64,000 nt of DNA from Catellatospora methionotrophica (GTDB lineage Bacteria > Actinomycetota > Actinomycetes > Mycobacteriales > Micromonosporaceae): contig NZ_JAAOTJ010000013.1 of the NCBI RefSeq assembly GCF_011297335.1, forward strand, positions 62,001 through 126,000, in the 5' to 3' direction. How positions within the stretch are numbered: position 1 is the first letter of the stretch; every line of letters starts with the position of its first letter. Shown here piece by piece: positions 1-8,371 of this stretch. A program made the position numbers and the translations under genes. Below the pieces are notes generated by a model. That model did not search any database and was not told where the DNA came from. It worked only from the letters and a program-made list of their open reading frames with translations.

Positions 1-1
1 G

Positions 2-475
2 GTGGAGCTGGCCGTGGTGATCGGGCGGCGGGCGCGCTACCTGGACTCGCCCGCGCAGGCGCTGGAGCACATCGCCGGGTACGTGCTGTCCAACGACGTG
101 TCCGAGCGGGACTTCCAGCTGCACCAGTCGGGTGGGCAGTGGTCCAAGGGCAAGTCGTGCGAGACGTTCCAGCCGCTGGGGCCGTGGCTGGTCACCCCGG
201 AGGAGGTCGGCGACGTGCAGGGGCTCGGGCTGCGGTCGTGGGTCAACGGCGAGGTCCGGCAGGACTCGAACACCAAGGACATGATCTTCGACGTGGCGTA
301 TCTGGTCTGGCACCTGTCCCAGTACACGGTGCTGGACCCGGGTGACGTCGTGAACACGGGCACCCCGCAGGGCGTGGGCCTGTCCGGCCGGTTCCCGTAC
401 CTGGCCGAGGGCGACGTCGTCGAGGTCGAGATCGACGGCCTCGGCCGCCAGCGCGTAACCATGACCCAAGCCTGA
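2..475 (+). CDS. Fumarylacetoacetate hydrolase family protein, C-terminal part
   Basis: This is the 3' part of a gene cut by the left window edge; the true start lies outside. The 157 visible residues match the catalytic core of the FAH family: SNDVSERDFQ, the GKSCETFQPLGPW stretch (active-site lysine and loop) and the C-terminal NTGTPQGVG signature that binds the carboxylate/metal region. Family members hydrolyse or isomerise beta-diketo acids and related sugar-acid intermediates. Next to an SDR and an L-fuconate dehydratase, the best inference is 2,4-diketo-3-deoxy-L-fuconate hydrolase, which yields pyruvate and L-lactate. It is convergent with the SDR gene. Substrate is inferred from context only. 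Confidence 0.88.
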   Translation: MELAVVIGRRARYLDSPAQALEHIAGYVLSNDVSERDFQLHQSGGQWSKGKSCETFQPLGPWLVTPEEVGDVQGLGLRSWVNGEVRQDSNTKDMIFDVAYLVWHLSQYTVLDPGDVVNTGTPQGVGLSGRFPYLAEGDVVEVEIDGLGRQRVTMTQA

Positions 476-535
476 CCCGCCCCGCTTCTCGGGGCGACCA
501 GCTGCCCGACTGCCCCGGTTCCACCCCCGTTTTCC

Positions 536-600
536 ATAGACGCTGGCCTATCCCACCGAAAAATCGCGGCTGATTTTCGATGAGATAGGCCAGCGTCTAT
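536..600. terminator. Long inverted repeat between convergent genes
   Basis: Perfect 17-bp arms at 536-552 and 584-600 enclose a 31-nt loop, which contains a second short dyad (CGAAAA at 557-562 with TTTTCG at 574-579). It lies between the convergent FAH and SDR genes. There is no T-tract, so it may act as a bidirectional terminator or 3'-end stabiliser rather than a classical intrinsic terminator. Confidence 0.6.
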
Positions 601-717
601 TCGGGACGGGATGCTGGACGGGCGGCGGGGCACGGAGCGGGGCCGGGTGCGGAGCGGGGTCGGGTGCGGGCGGGTGGGCTGGGGTGGGGTGGGGTGGGGC
701 GTGGTGGGGCGTGGGGG

Positions 718-1455
718 TCAGCGGATGAGGCGGAGGCCGCTCATGCCGCCGTCCACCGCGAGGGAGGTGCCCGTCGTCGCGCCGGAGCGGGGGGAGGCGA
801 GGTAGGCGACGGCCTCGGCGACCTGGTCGGCGGTGACCAGGCGGCCGGTGGGCTGGCGGGCGGCTAGTCGGCGCTTCTCCTCGGCGGGGTCGTCGGCACC
901 GGCGAGCAGGCGGGCCACCCACGGGGTGTCGACGGTGCCGGGGGCGACGCTGACCACGCGGATGCCCTCGCCGACCAGGTCGGCGGCCATGGCCAGGGTC
1001 AGCGCGTGCACCGCGCCCTTGGTCGCGGAGTACACGGCGCGGTTCACGAGCCCGGCCGTGGCGGCGATCGAGGAGATGTTGACGATCACGCCGCTGTTCG
1101 AGCCGCGCAGGTACGGCAGCGCGGCGCGGCTGGCGCGGGCGATGCCGACGACGTTGACGTCGAGGCAACGTTGCCAATCGTCGTCGGCGGCCTGCTCGAC
1201 CGTGCCGACCGCGCTGATCCCGGCGCAGTTGACGAGGATGTCGAGGCCGCCCAGCGTGCCGGCGACCAGGGCCATGGCGTCGTCCATGGGAGCGGTCACG
1301 TCGGCGGTGACGGCCAGGTGGCGGCCGCCCCCGGCGGGGGTGCGGTCGAGCACGGCGACCGCCGCGCCGCGGTCGGCGAGCAGGTCGGCGACTGCCGCGC
1401 CGATGCCGGACGCGCCACCGGTCACGGCGGCGACCAGGCCTGTGTACTCAGTCAA
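718..1455 (-). CDS. SDR family oxidoreductase, probable 2-keto-3-deoxy-L-fuconate dehydrogenase
   Basis: A 245-residue classical short-chain dehydrogenase. TGGASGIG (about residues 12-19) binds the dinucleotide, NCAG is at 76-79, the catalytic serine is in NISS near 128, and YSATK supplies Tyr142 and Lys146. The C-terminus has the usual SLAVDGGMS. The start codon is TTG, overlapping the end of the upstream dehydratase gene by 8 nt; a GGAG at 7 nt upstream supports it and implies translational coupling. NAD-dependent oxidation of 2-keto-3-deoxy-L-fuconate at C4 is inferred from the neighbours, since SDR substrate cannot be read from sequence. Confidence 0.9.
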   Translation of the reverse strand: MTEYTGLVAAVTGGASGIGAAVADLLADRGAAVAVLDRTPAGGGRHLAVTADVTAPMDDAMALVAGTLGGLDILVNCAGISAVGTVEQAADDDWQRCLDVNVVGIARASRAALPYLRGSNSGVIVNISSIAATAGLVNRAVYSATKGAVHALTLAMAADLVGEGIRVVSVAPGTVDTPWVARLLAGADDPAEEKRRLAARQPTGRLVTADQVAEAVAYLASPRSGATTGTSLAVDGGMSGLRLIR

Positions 1456-2755
1456 TTTTCCACTCCGGGCCGTCGGGGAAGGTATAGCGGGCCAGGGACT
1501 CCTCGTGCATTCTGGCCGAGAAGCCGGGCGCTTCGGGAGCGGCGTAGCGGCCGTTCACGATGCGGACCGGGTCAGCGAAGTGCTCGTGGAGGTGGTCCAC
1601 ATATTCGATCATCCGGCCGTCCAGCGTGGCGGCCACCGAGGTGTAGTCGAAGAACGACAGGTGCTGCACCAGCTCACACAGCCCGACACCGCCCGCGTGC
1701 GGGCAGACCGGCTTGCCGTACGCGGCGGCCAGCAGCAGGATCGCCAGGTTCTCGTTGACGCCGCCGACGCGGGCGGAGTCGATCTGCACCACGTCGATCG
1801 CGTCGGCCTGCAGCAGCTGCTTGAACATGATGCGGTTGTGCACGTGCTCGCCGGTGGCGACCCGGATCGGCGTGCCGCCGGGGCCGGACCGGGACAGCCC
1901 GGTGCGGATCGCGGCGTGGCCGAGGATCTCGTCGGGGCTGGTCGGCTCCTCGATCCAGTACGGGTCGAGGTGGCCCAGGGCGCTGACCCAGCCGATCGCC
2001 TCGTCGACGCCCCACCGCTGGTTGGCGTCGATGCCGATAGGGAAGTCCGGTCCCAGCGCCTCGCGGGCGGCGGTGAACCGGCGCAGGTCGTCGTTCAGGT
2101 CCGCGCCGACCTTCAGCTTGACCATGGAGAAGCCGTCGGCCACGGCGCGCAGCGCGCGCCGGGTGACCTTCGCGTCGTCGTAGCCGAGCCAGCCCGCCGA
2201 GGTGGTGTACGCCGGAAAGCCGGTGGCGGTGATCTGTTCGGCGCGGGCGGTCTTGCCCGTGGCGCGGTCGGTGAGCAGGTCGCGGGCGGCGTCGGGGGTG
2301 AGCGCGTCGGTGAGGTAGCGCCAGTCGACGCAGTCCACGACGGTGTCCGGCGTCAGGTCGGTCAGGTAGCGCCACAGGGGCAGCCCGGCCCGGCGCGCGG
2401 CCAGGTCCCAGGCGGCGTTGACGACGGCCCCGGCGGCCAGGTGCATGACGCCCTTCTCCGGGCCGAGCCAGCGCAGTTGCGAGTCGTGCGTGAGCCGGCG
2501 GCCGAACTCGCCGAGGTCGAGGGTGTCCAGGTCCTGGCCCACCACGTACGGTCGAAGCGCTTCGATCGCCGCGGCGCAGACGTCGTTGCCCCGCCCGATG
2601 GTGAAGGTGAAGCCGTGCCCGGCGGTGTCGCCGTCGGTGACGAGCTCGACGTAGGCGGCCGAGTAGTCGGGATCCGGGTTCATCGCGTCAGATCCGTCGA
2701 GGTGACGGGAGGTGGGGAAGCGGATGTCGCGTACGCGCAGATCAATGATCTTCAT
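1448..2755 (-). CDS. Enolase-superfamily L-fuconate dehydratase
   Basis: The 435-residue product has the length and layout of L-fuconate dehydratase (FucD/ENOSF1 group): an N-terminal capping domain, then a barrel with the KxK pair in MVKLKVG (Lys213, Lys215), metal ligands Asp243, Glu269 and Glu303 (DANQRW, WIEEP, GEHVHN), and the general-acid/base His353 in CPHAGG. It dehydrates L-fuconate to 2-keto-3-deoxy-L-fuconate. The ATG at 2755 was chosen because the frame reads further upstream only through promoter sequence and the antisense lutA. It is first in a two-gene minus-strand operon with the SDR and is divergent from lutABC. Confidence 0.88.
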   Translation of the reverse strand: MKIIDLRVRDIRFPTSRHLDGSDAMNPDPDYSAAYVELVTDGDTAGHGFTFTIGRGNDVCAAAIEALRPYVVGQDLDTLDLGEFGRRLTHDSQLRWLGPEKGVMHLAAGAVVNAAWDLAARRAGLPLWRYLTDLTPDTVVDCVDWRYLTDALTPDAARDLLTDRATGKTARAEQITATGFPAYTTSAGWLGYDDAKVTRRALRAVADGFSMVKLKVGADLNDDLRRFTAAREALGPDFPIGIDANQRWGVDEAIGWVSALGHLDPYWIEEPTSPDEILGHAAIRTGLSRSGPGGTPIRVATGEHVHNRIMFKQLLQADAIDVVQIDSARVGGVNENLAILLLAAAYGKPVCPHAGGVGLCELVQHLSFFDYTSVAATLDGRMIEYVDHLHEHFADPVRIVNGRYAAPEAPGFSARMHEESLARYTFPDGPEWKID

Positions 2756-2821
2756 CGCGCCCCGCCCCGGGGTGGGGAGTGGTGGTTCGGCATGTGTTTG
2801 GCTCCTTCCGGCTACATCCTG

Positions 2822-2835
2822 GATCCTATAGGATC
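2822..2835. promoter_or_regulatory. Perfect 14-bp palindrome, candidate operator for the divergent catabolic operons
   Basis: GATCCTATAGGATC is a perfect palindrome in the 124-bp gap between the fuconate dehydratase and lutA. It overlaps plausible -10 elements in both directions, for example TAGGAT on the minus strand with TTGCTC 16 bp upstream of it. Size and symmetry fit a GntR/FCD-type repressor site, but no such regulator gene is visible in the window. The factor is an inference. Confidence 0.5.
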
Positions 2836-2879
2836 TAGCCTCAAGAGCAAGGTGTCGTCGCGGAAGGAGGACCGGCCCC

Positions 2880-3563
2880 GTGCGGATCGCACTGTTCGTC
2901 ACCTGTCTTAACGACGCGCTGTTCCCGCAGGCCGGGATCGCCACGGTGACGGTGCTGGAACGGCTCGGCCACACGGTCGCGTTCCCGGCCGCGCAGTCCT
3001 GCTGCGGCCAGATGCACGCCAACACCGGCTACGCCGCCCCCGCCCGGCAGCTCGAACGCCTCACCGAGGACGCGTTCGCCGGTCAGGACGCCATCGTCTC
3101 GCCGTCCGGCTCCTGCGTCGCCCACCTGCGCGCGCACACCGCACTGCCCGTCTACGAACTGTCCGAACTGCTCGTCGACGTGCTCGGCGTGACCGACGTG
3201 GGCGCGACCTTCCCGCACCGGGTCACCTATCACCCCACCTGCCACGGCCTGCGCATGCTCCGCCTCGGCGACCGCCCCACCGCGCTGCTGCGCGCCGTCA
3301 GGGGCCTCGACCTGGTGGACCTGCCCGAACCCGAGCAGTGCTGCGGCTTCGGCGGCACCTTCGCCCTCAAGAACGCCGCCGTCTCCGGCGCGATGCTCGC
3401 CGACAAGTGCGCCAGCGCCGCGTCGACCGGCGCGGAGTACCTGGCGGCGGCCGACAACTCCTGCCTGGCCCACATCGGCGGCGGCCTGGCCCGCCATCCC
3501 GGCGCGCCGAAGCCGATCCACTACGCCGAGATCCTCGCGGCCACCGGAGGCATCCGTGAGTAG
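2880..3563 (+). CDS. lutA: Lactate utilization protein A (Fe-S, cysteine-rich CCG domains)
   Basis: The 227-residue product has the two CCG-type cysteine-rich domains of LutA/YkgE: CCGQMH near residue 41 and CCGFGG near 153, with HPTCHG between. LutABC oxidises L-lactate to pyruvate and passes electrons into the respiratory chain. The GTG start is preceded by GGAAGGAGG at good spacing. It is the first gene of a plus-strand operon whose genes overlap or nearly touch (lutA, lutB, lutC, AKR, AOR). Its place opposite the fuconate genes suggests it disposes of lactate released by fucose breakdown. Confidence 0.93.
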   Translation: MRIALFVTCLNDALFPQAGIATVTVLERLGHTVAFPAAQSCCGQMHANTGYAAPARQLERLTEDAFAGQDAIVSPSGSCVAHLRAHTALPVYELSELLVDVLGVTDVGATFPHRVTYHPTCHGLRMLRLGDRPTALLRAVRGLDLVDLPEPEQCCGFGGTFALKNAAVSGAMLADKCASAASTGAEYLAAADNSCLAHIGGGLARHPGAPKPIHYAEILAATGGIRE

Positions 3564-4989
3564 ACAGCTGCCGATCGTCGCGATCACGCCGTTCCCGCAG
3601 GCGGCCGCGCACGAACTGGCCGACACACAGTTGCGGGCCAACCTGGGGCGGGCCACGCGGACCATTCGCGACAAGCGGGCGCGGGTGGTCGCCGAGGTCG
3701 CCGACTGGGAACCGATGCGGGACCGGGCCGCGGCCGTCAAGGACGAGGTGCTGGACAACCTGGACGAGCTGCTGGCGCGGTTCGAGGCGGCGGCGGTCGC
3801 GGCCGGAGCGACGGTGCACCATGCCGCCGACGCGGCGCGGGCCAACGCGATCGTCACCGAGCTGGTGCAGGAACAGCAGGCCGACCACGTCGTGAAGATC
3901 AAGTCGATGGCGACCCAGGAGATCGGGCTCAACGAGGCGCTGGAGGCCGCGGGCATCACGCCGATCGAGACCGACCTCGCCGAGCTGATCGTGCAGCTCG
4001 CCGACGACACCCCGTCGCACATCCTGGTCCCGGCGATCCACTACAACCGCAGCCAGATCCGGGAGCTGTTCGCGCGGCGGATGCCGGGGTTCACCGCGAC
4101 GTCCGACGAGCCCGCGGTGCTGGCGGGGGCGGCGCGCGAGTACCTGCGGCGGACGTTCCTCGCGGCGAAGGTCGCGGTGTGCGGGGCCAACTTCGCCATC
4201 GCGGAGACCGGATCGCTGGTGATCGTCGAGTCGGAGGGCAACGGGCGGATGTGCCTGACGCTGCCGGAGACGCTGATCGCGGTCGTCGGCGTGGAGAAGC
4301 TGCTGCCGCGCTTCGCCGACCTCGGCGACTTCCTGCGGCTGCTGCCGCGCTCGTCGACCGGCGAGCGGATGAACCCGTACACCTCGATCTTCACCGGGGT
4401 GACGGCGGGCGACGGGCCGCAGCGGCTGCACATCGTGCTGCTGGACAACGGCCGCACGCAGGTCGCGCAGGACCCGGCCGGGCGCGCTGCGCTGCGCTGC
4501 ATTCGCTGCTCGGCCTGCCTGAACGTGTGCCCGGTGTACGAGCGCGCGGGCGGGCACGCCTACGGCTCGGTCTATCCCGGTCCGATCGGGGCGATCCTGT
4601 CGCCGCAGCTCACCGGGCAGGACGCGGGCTTCAACAAGACGCTGCCGTTCGCCTCCACGCTGTGTGGGGCGTGTTACGACGTCTGCCCCGTGAAGATCAA
4701 TATCCCGGAGATCCTGGTACACCTACGTCAGACCGGCCCGAAACCGGCCGCCGAACGGGCCGCGATGTCGACGCTGAGCTGGGTGATGCGCGACCGCCGC
4801 AGGTGGCGGGCCGCGCTGCGGGCAGCCCGCTCGGGCAGCGCCCCCCTGCGGCTGATCGCCCGCCGCCACGGCGGCACGCTGCGCCGCGCACCGTGGCCGC
4901 TGTCGGCGTGGACGGCACACCGGGACGCGCCGCTGCCCGCGGCCGAGTCCTTCCGCGACTGGTGGAGGCGCACCCATGAACAGTCCTGA
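3556..4989 (+). CDS. lutB: Lactate utilization protein B (Fe-S oxidoreductase)
   Basis: The 477-residue LutB has an N-terminal LUD/DUF162-like fold and a ferredoxin-like domain with two 4Fe-4S motifs: Cys315, Cys318, Cys321 and Cys325 (CIRCSACLNVC), and Cys370, Cys373 and Cys377 (CGACYDVC). The arrangement and length are typical of LutB/YkgF. The GTG start overlaps the end of lutA by 8 nt, indicating coupled translation. The C-terminal ~90 residues are arginine-rich and less conserved. It forms the lactate-oxidising complex with LutA and LutC in the cytoplasm. Confidence 0.94.
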   Translation: MSRQLPIVAITPFPQAAAHELADTQLRANLGRATRTIRDKRARVVAEVADWEPMRDRAAAVKDEVLDNLDELLARFEAAAVAAGATVHHAADAARANAIVTELVQEQQADHVVKIKSMATQEIGLNEALEAAGITPIETDLAELIVQLADDTPSHILVPAIHYNRSQIRELFARRMPGFTATSDEPAVLAGAAREYLRRTFLAAKVAVCGANFAIAETGSLVIVESEGNGRMCLTLPETLIAVVGVEKLLPRFADLGDFLRLLPRSSTGERMNPYTSIFTGVTAGDGPQRLHIVLLDNGRTQVAQDPAGRAALRCIRCSACLNVCPVYERAGGHAYGSVYPGPIGAILSPQLTGQDAGFNKTLPFASTLCGACYDVCPVKINIPEILVHLRQTGPKPAAERAAMSTLSWVMRDRRRWRAALRAARSGSAPLRLIARRHGGTLRRAPWPLSAWTAHRDAPLPAAESFRDWWRRTHEQS

Positions 4990-5521
4990 CCACGCGGCTC
5001 CGGGGCTGCCCGGCCTGTTCGCCGAGCGGGCGGGCGACTACCGCGCCGGGATGCACCACTGCACCGAGGACGAACTGCCCGGCGTGCTGGCCGGGCTGCT
5101 GGCTGCCGCCGCCAAGGTGGTCCTGCCGCCGGGTGTGCCCGCGGCGTGGACCAGCGGCCTGGCCGTGCCGACCCTGCTCGACGATCGCGGGCTGACCGCC
5201 GCGGACCTCGACGAGGCGGGGCTGTCCGTGCTCACCGGGTGCGCGGTGGCGGTCGCCGAGACCGGCACGATCGTGCTCGACGCCGGGCCGGGGCAGGGCA
5301 GGCGGCTGCTGACGCTGGTCCCGGACCACCACGTCTGCGTCGTACGCGACGAGCAGATCGTGGCCGACGTGCCCGACATGATCACCGCGCTGCCCGATCC
5401 CACCCGTCCCCTGACGATGATCTCGGGGCCGTCGGCGACCAGCGACATCGAGCTCAACCGGGTCGAGGGCGTACACGGGCCGCGCCGCCTCGACATCGTC
5501 TGCGTACACCCCGCGATCTGA
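4976..5521 (+). CDS. lutC: Lactate utilization protein C (LUD domain)
   Basis: The 181-residue LUD-domain protein shows the diagnostic AETGTIVLDAGPGQGR segment and the late SGPSATSDIELNRVEGVHGP motif, including the conserved SDIE and GVHGP. The ATG start overlaps lutB by 14 nt. It is the third subunit of the LutABC L-lactate oxidation system. A 14-nt gap separates it from the aldo/keto reductase, so the operon continues. Confidence 0.92.
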   Translation: MNSPDHAAPGLPGLFAERAGDYRAGMHHCTEDELPGVLAGLLAAAAKVVLPPGVPAAWTSGLAVPTLLDDRGLTAADLDEAGLSVLTGCAVAVAETGTIVLDAGPGQGRRLLTLVPDHHVCVVRDEQIVADVPDMITALPDPTRPLTMISGPSATSDIELNRVEGVHGPRRLDIVCVHPAI

Positions 5522-5535
5522 GAGGCAGTCCCACC

Positions 5536-6531
5536 ATGACCCACCTGCTCGGCGGCTCCGCGGTCGCGGTCAGCGCGCTCGGTTTCGGCGCGGCCTCCAT
5601 CGGCAACCTCTACCGGGCCGTCCCGGACGAGCAGGCCGCCGCCACCGTCGAGGCCGCCTGGCAGGCGGGCATCCGCTACTTCGACACCGCACCGCACTAC
5701 GGCCTGGGCCTGTCCGAGCAGCGGCTGGGCCGGGCCCTGGCCGGGCGTCCGCGTGAGCAGTACGCCGTCTCCACCAAGGTCGGCCGGATCCTCGTCGACG
5801 AGCCGGGCGGCGTGGGCGACGACCTGGCCAACGGCTTCGCGGTGCCCGCGACCCGGCGGCGGGTGTGGGACTACACCGCCGCCGGGGTGCGGCGCAGCAT
5901 CGAGCACAGCCTGACCCGGCTCGGGCTGGACCGGATCGACCTCGTGCTCATGCACGACCCGGAGGAGAGCCCGGACCCGGACCAGGTGCTGCGCGAGGCG
6001 TACCCGGCGCTGGCCGCGCTGCGCGCCGAGGGCGCCGTCGGCGCGATCGGCGTCGGCTCCAAGGACCCGGCGACCCTGGCCCGGTTCGCCACCCGGACCG
6101 ACGTGGACGCGCTGATGGTCGCGGGCCGCTACACGCTGCTGGAGCAGCCCGCACTCGACGACATCCTGCCCGCCTGCGCCGCGCGCGGCGTCGCGGTGCT
6201 CAACGTGGGCGTGTTCAACAGCGGCCTGCTCGCCGTCGAGTGGCCCGACGAGTCCCGGCCGTATGAGTACGGCACCGCGCCCGCCGGCGTCCTGGCCCGC
6301 GCCCAGGGCATCGCCGCCGCGTGCCGCCGCCACGGCGTGACCCTGCCGCAGGCGGCGCTCGCGTTCGCCGCGGCGCACCCGGCCGTGGCGTCGATCGTGG
6401 TCGGGGCGGGCAAACCCGACCACGTCGACCGCAGCGCCGCCTGGTTCGCCCTGCCCGCGCCGCCGCCGCAGCTGTGGGCGGAACTGGTGGAGACGGGCCT
6501 GCTACGGCCGGACGCTCCCGTCCCGGCATGA
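5536..6531 (+). CDS. Aldo/keto reductase, probable L-fucose (D-threo-aldose) 1-dehydrogenase
   Basis: The 331-residue aldo/keto reductase carries the family tetrad: Asp50 and Tyr55 in FDTAPHYG, Lys81 in STKVG and His140 in LVLMHDPEE. The C-terminal IVVGAGKPDHV segment binds the NADP phosphate/adenine region. The FDTAPHYGLGLSEQRLG block is the type seen in D-threo-aldose/L-fucose and pyridoxal dehydrogenases. Oxidation of L-fucose (or L-galactose, D-arabinose) to the lactone fits the neighbouring fuconate dehydratase. The ATG at 5536 follows GAGGCAG. The stop overlaps the AOR start (ATGA). The lactonase step is not visible in the window. Confidence 0.85.
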   Translation: MTHLLGGSAVAVSALGFGAASIGNLYRAVPDEQAAATVEAAWQAGIRYFDTAPHYGLGLSEQRLGRALAGRPREQYAVSTKVGRILVDEPGGVGDDLANGFAVPATRRRVWDYTAAGVRRSIEHSLTRLGLDRIDLVLMHDPEESPDPDQVLREAYPALAALRAEGAVGAIGVGSKDPATLARFATRTDVDALMVAGRYTLLEQPALDDILPACAARGVAVLNVGVFNSGLLAVEWPDESRPYEYGTAPAGVLARAQGIAAACRRHGVTLPQAALAFAAAHPAVASIVVGAGKPDHVDRSAAWFALPAPPPQLWAELVETGLLRPDAPVPA

Positions 6532-8285
6532 CCTGTCTGCACCTGGACCTGGCCGGCGGCGGCCAGTACAGCGAGCCGGAGGTCGGCTGGGGCGGGCCGC
6601 TGCAGGCACTGTCCACCTTGCGCAAGGCGATCGACGGGCCGGTCGACCCCGCCGATCCACGGCTGCCGGTCGCGCTGGTCACCAGCACCGTCGCGGGGCT
6701 GGGCGCGGTCGGCACCGCGCGGTGCGCGGCCGTCGGCGTGTCGCCGCTGTCCGGCGCGGTCGCCGAGACCCGGGCCGAAGGCCCCTTCGCGGCGGGACTG
6801 CGCGCGGCGGGCATCACCGGCATCAGCCTGACCGGGGCCGCCGAGCAGCCCTCGTACGTCGTCGTGGAGGCCGGGCGGGCCGCCGTGCTCCCAGCGGGCG
6901 AGCTGTGGGGCATGACGACCGGACAGGCCACCGATCTGCTGCTGGCCAGGCACGGGCCCGACGCCGCCGTCGCCGTGATCGGGCCCGCGGGGCAGGCCGG
7001 TGCGCGCTACGCCAATGTGGTCACCTGCCGGTCGTTTCCGCTGCCCCGGCTCGGGTTCGGGGCGGTCCTCGGAGCCCGGCGGATCAAGGCCGTCGTGTGC
7101 GTGCCGCCCGGCAGCGAGACCGCCGGACGCGCCCCGTGGCCGCACGACGTGCTCGCGGCGCAGGCGCTGTTCACGGCGTACCGCCGGGAGATGCCGGACC
7201 ACCCGCTGGCCGGATGGCAGTTCGCGGTCCCGGGTTTCGGGGCCTGGCCGGGCACGTCGGCCGCACCGGGCACGGCCGCCGTACGCAACTTCGCCGACAC
7301 CGCGACCGCCCCCGCGTCCTGGCCCGGCCTGCACCCCGACCGATACGCGGCATTCCTGAACTGGTCCGGTGGCTGTCCGGGCTGCCCCAACGACTGCGTC
7401 AAGGGGTACGCGGGCGCGGGGCTGCACCAGGAGGCCGTGGCGATGCTCGGCCCGAACCTCGGCATCGGCGACCTCGGCGCCATCCTCGCCGCCAACGCCC
7501 GGTGCCAGGAGCTGGGGCTCGACCCGGTGTCGCTCGGCGGCACGCTGGCGTGCGTGTTCGAGGCGGCTGCGCGCGGGCCGCTGCCGTCCTGGCTCGACCT
7601 GCCCGCAGGAGCCGGGTTCGGGGCGGCGGACCTGCTGGCCGAGCTGGTCGAACGTGCCGCACGTCCCGGTCATCCGCTGGGGCAGGGGGCCACCGCGCTG
7701 GCCGCCCGGCTCGGCGTGCCCGAGCTGGCGATGACGTGCCGGGGCGTCGAACTGCCGCCGTTCGATCCGCGCGTCCAGCCCGGCCTGGGCCTGATGTACG
7801 CGGCCGCGCCGTTCGGCCCGCGCTACGACGCCGTCGAGCACGACCTCGACTTCGATCCGGTGTACGGCCTGCCGCACTGCTACGACGAGGCCGAGCGGAT
7901 CGGGCTGTCCGTGCCCGCACCGGCGTCCACTCTGGACGTCGCCCGCACGTCGCGCCTGGCCGACCTGTGGAGCGGCCTGGACGCGCTGCTGATCTGCCCG
8001 TACGCCAGCACCCCGACCCGCCCGCTGACCCTCGACCGGATCTGCGCGCTGGTCCGGGCCACCTCCGGCCGCCCGATCAACCCCGAGGGAGTGTTCGCCC
8101 TCGGCCGGGACCGGCTGCGCGCCCAGCAGGAGATCAACGACCGCCTCGGCGTGGCCGCCGCGACCCTGCCCGCCCGCTTCTTCGACGAACCCGTCACCAC
8201 CGGCCCCCACCGCGGCGCGGTCCTCGACCGTACGGCGTTCACCACCGCCGTCGAGACGCTGCGCACCCACTGGCGGACCCGTTGA
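6528..8285 (+). CDS. Tungsten-type aldehyde ferredoxin oxidoreductase (AOR) family protein
   Basis: The 585-residue protein aligns by eye over the full length of AOR enzymes, which use a tungsten bis-pyranopterin and one 4Fe-4S cluster to oxidise aldehydes to acids. The cluster ligands are Cys283, Cys286 and Cys290 (GCPGCPNDC) with a fourth at Cys490 (LLICPYAS), close to the P. furiosus positions 288/291/295/494. The LGFGAVLGARRIKAVV block matches the pterin-binding RGGLGAVMGSK region but lacks its Arg-Gly-Gly. The usual N-terminal GGRGLG is also altered (GWGGPLQA). It overlaps the AKR stop by 4 nt, so it is co-translated in the lut/fucose operon. No ferredoxin or FAD partner subunit follows. 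Confidence 0.85.
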   Translation: MTCLHLDLAGGGQYSEPEVGWGGPLQALSTLRKAIDGPVDPADPRLPVALVTSTVAGLGAVGTARCAAVGVSPLSGAVAETRAEGPFAAGLRAAGITGISLTGAAEQPSYVVVEAGRAAVLPAGELWGMTTGQATDLLLARHGPDAAVAVIGPAGQAGARYANVVTCRSFPLPRLGFGAVLGARRIKAVVCVPPGSETAGRAPWPHDVLAAQALFTAYRREMPDHPLAGWQFAVPGFGAWPGTSAAPGTAAVRNFADTATAPASWPGLHPDRYAAFLNWSGGCPGCPNDCVKGYAGAGLHQEAVAMLGPNLGIGDLGAILAANARCQELGLDPVSLGGTLACVFEAAARGPLPSWLDLPAGAGFGAADLLAELVERAARPGHPLGQGATALAARLGVPELAMTCRGVELPPFDPRVQPGLGLMYAAAPFGPRYDAVEHDLDFDPVYGLPHCYDEAERIGLSVPAPASTLDVARTSRLADLWSGLDALLICPYASTPTRPLTLDRICALVRATSGRPINPEGVFALGRDRLRAQQEINDRLGVAAATLPARFFDEPVTTGPHRGAVLDRTAFTTAVETLRTHWRTR

Positions 8286-8371
8286 CCCACGCCACGGCCG
8301 GGTCCTGACCGGAATGCGCGAATCACTGGATTCGGCTCGGCGGGACGGGGGTCGTTGCCTAGGCTTACGTC

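Noticed and set aside
833-2911. Long plus-strand open frame (692 codons) opposite the SDR and fuconate dehydratase genes
   Set aside because: It is antisense to two genes with clear active-site motifs, and its composition is that of a high-GC shadow frame with no domain.
6129-8270. Long minus-strand open frame opposite the AOR gene
   Set aside because: It is a shadow of the AOR reading frame, with no start site signal and a Gly/Arg-rich composition without motifs.
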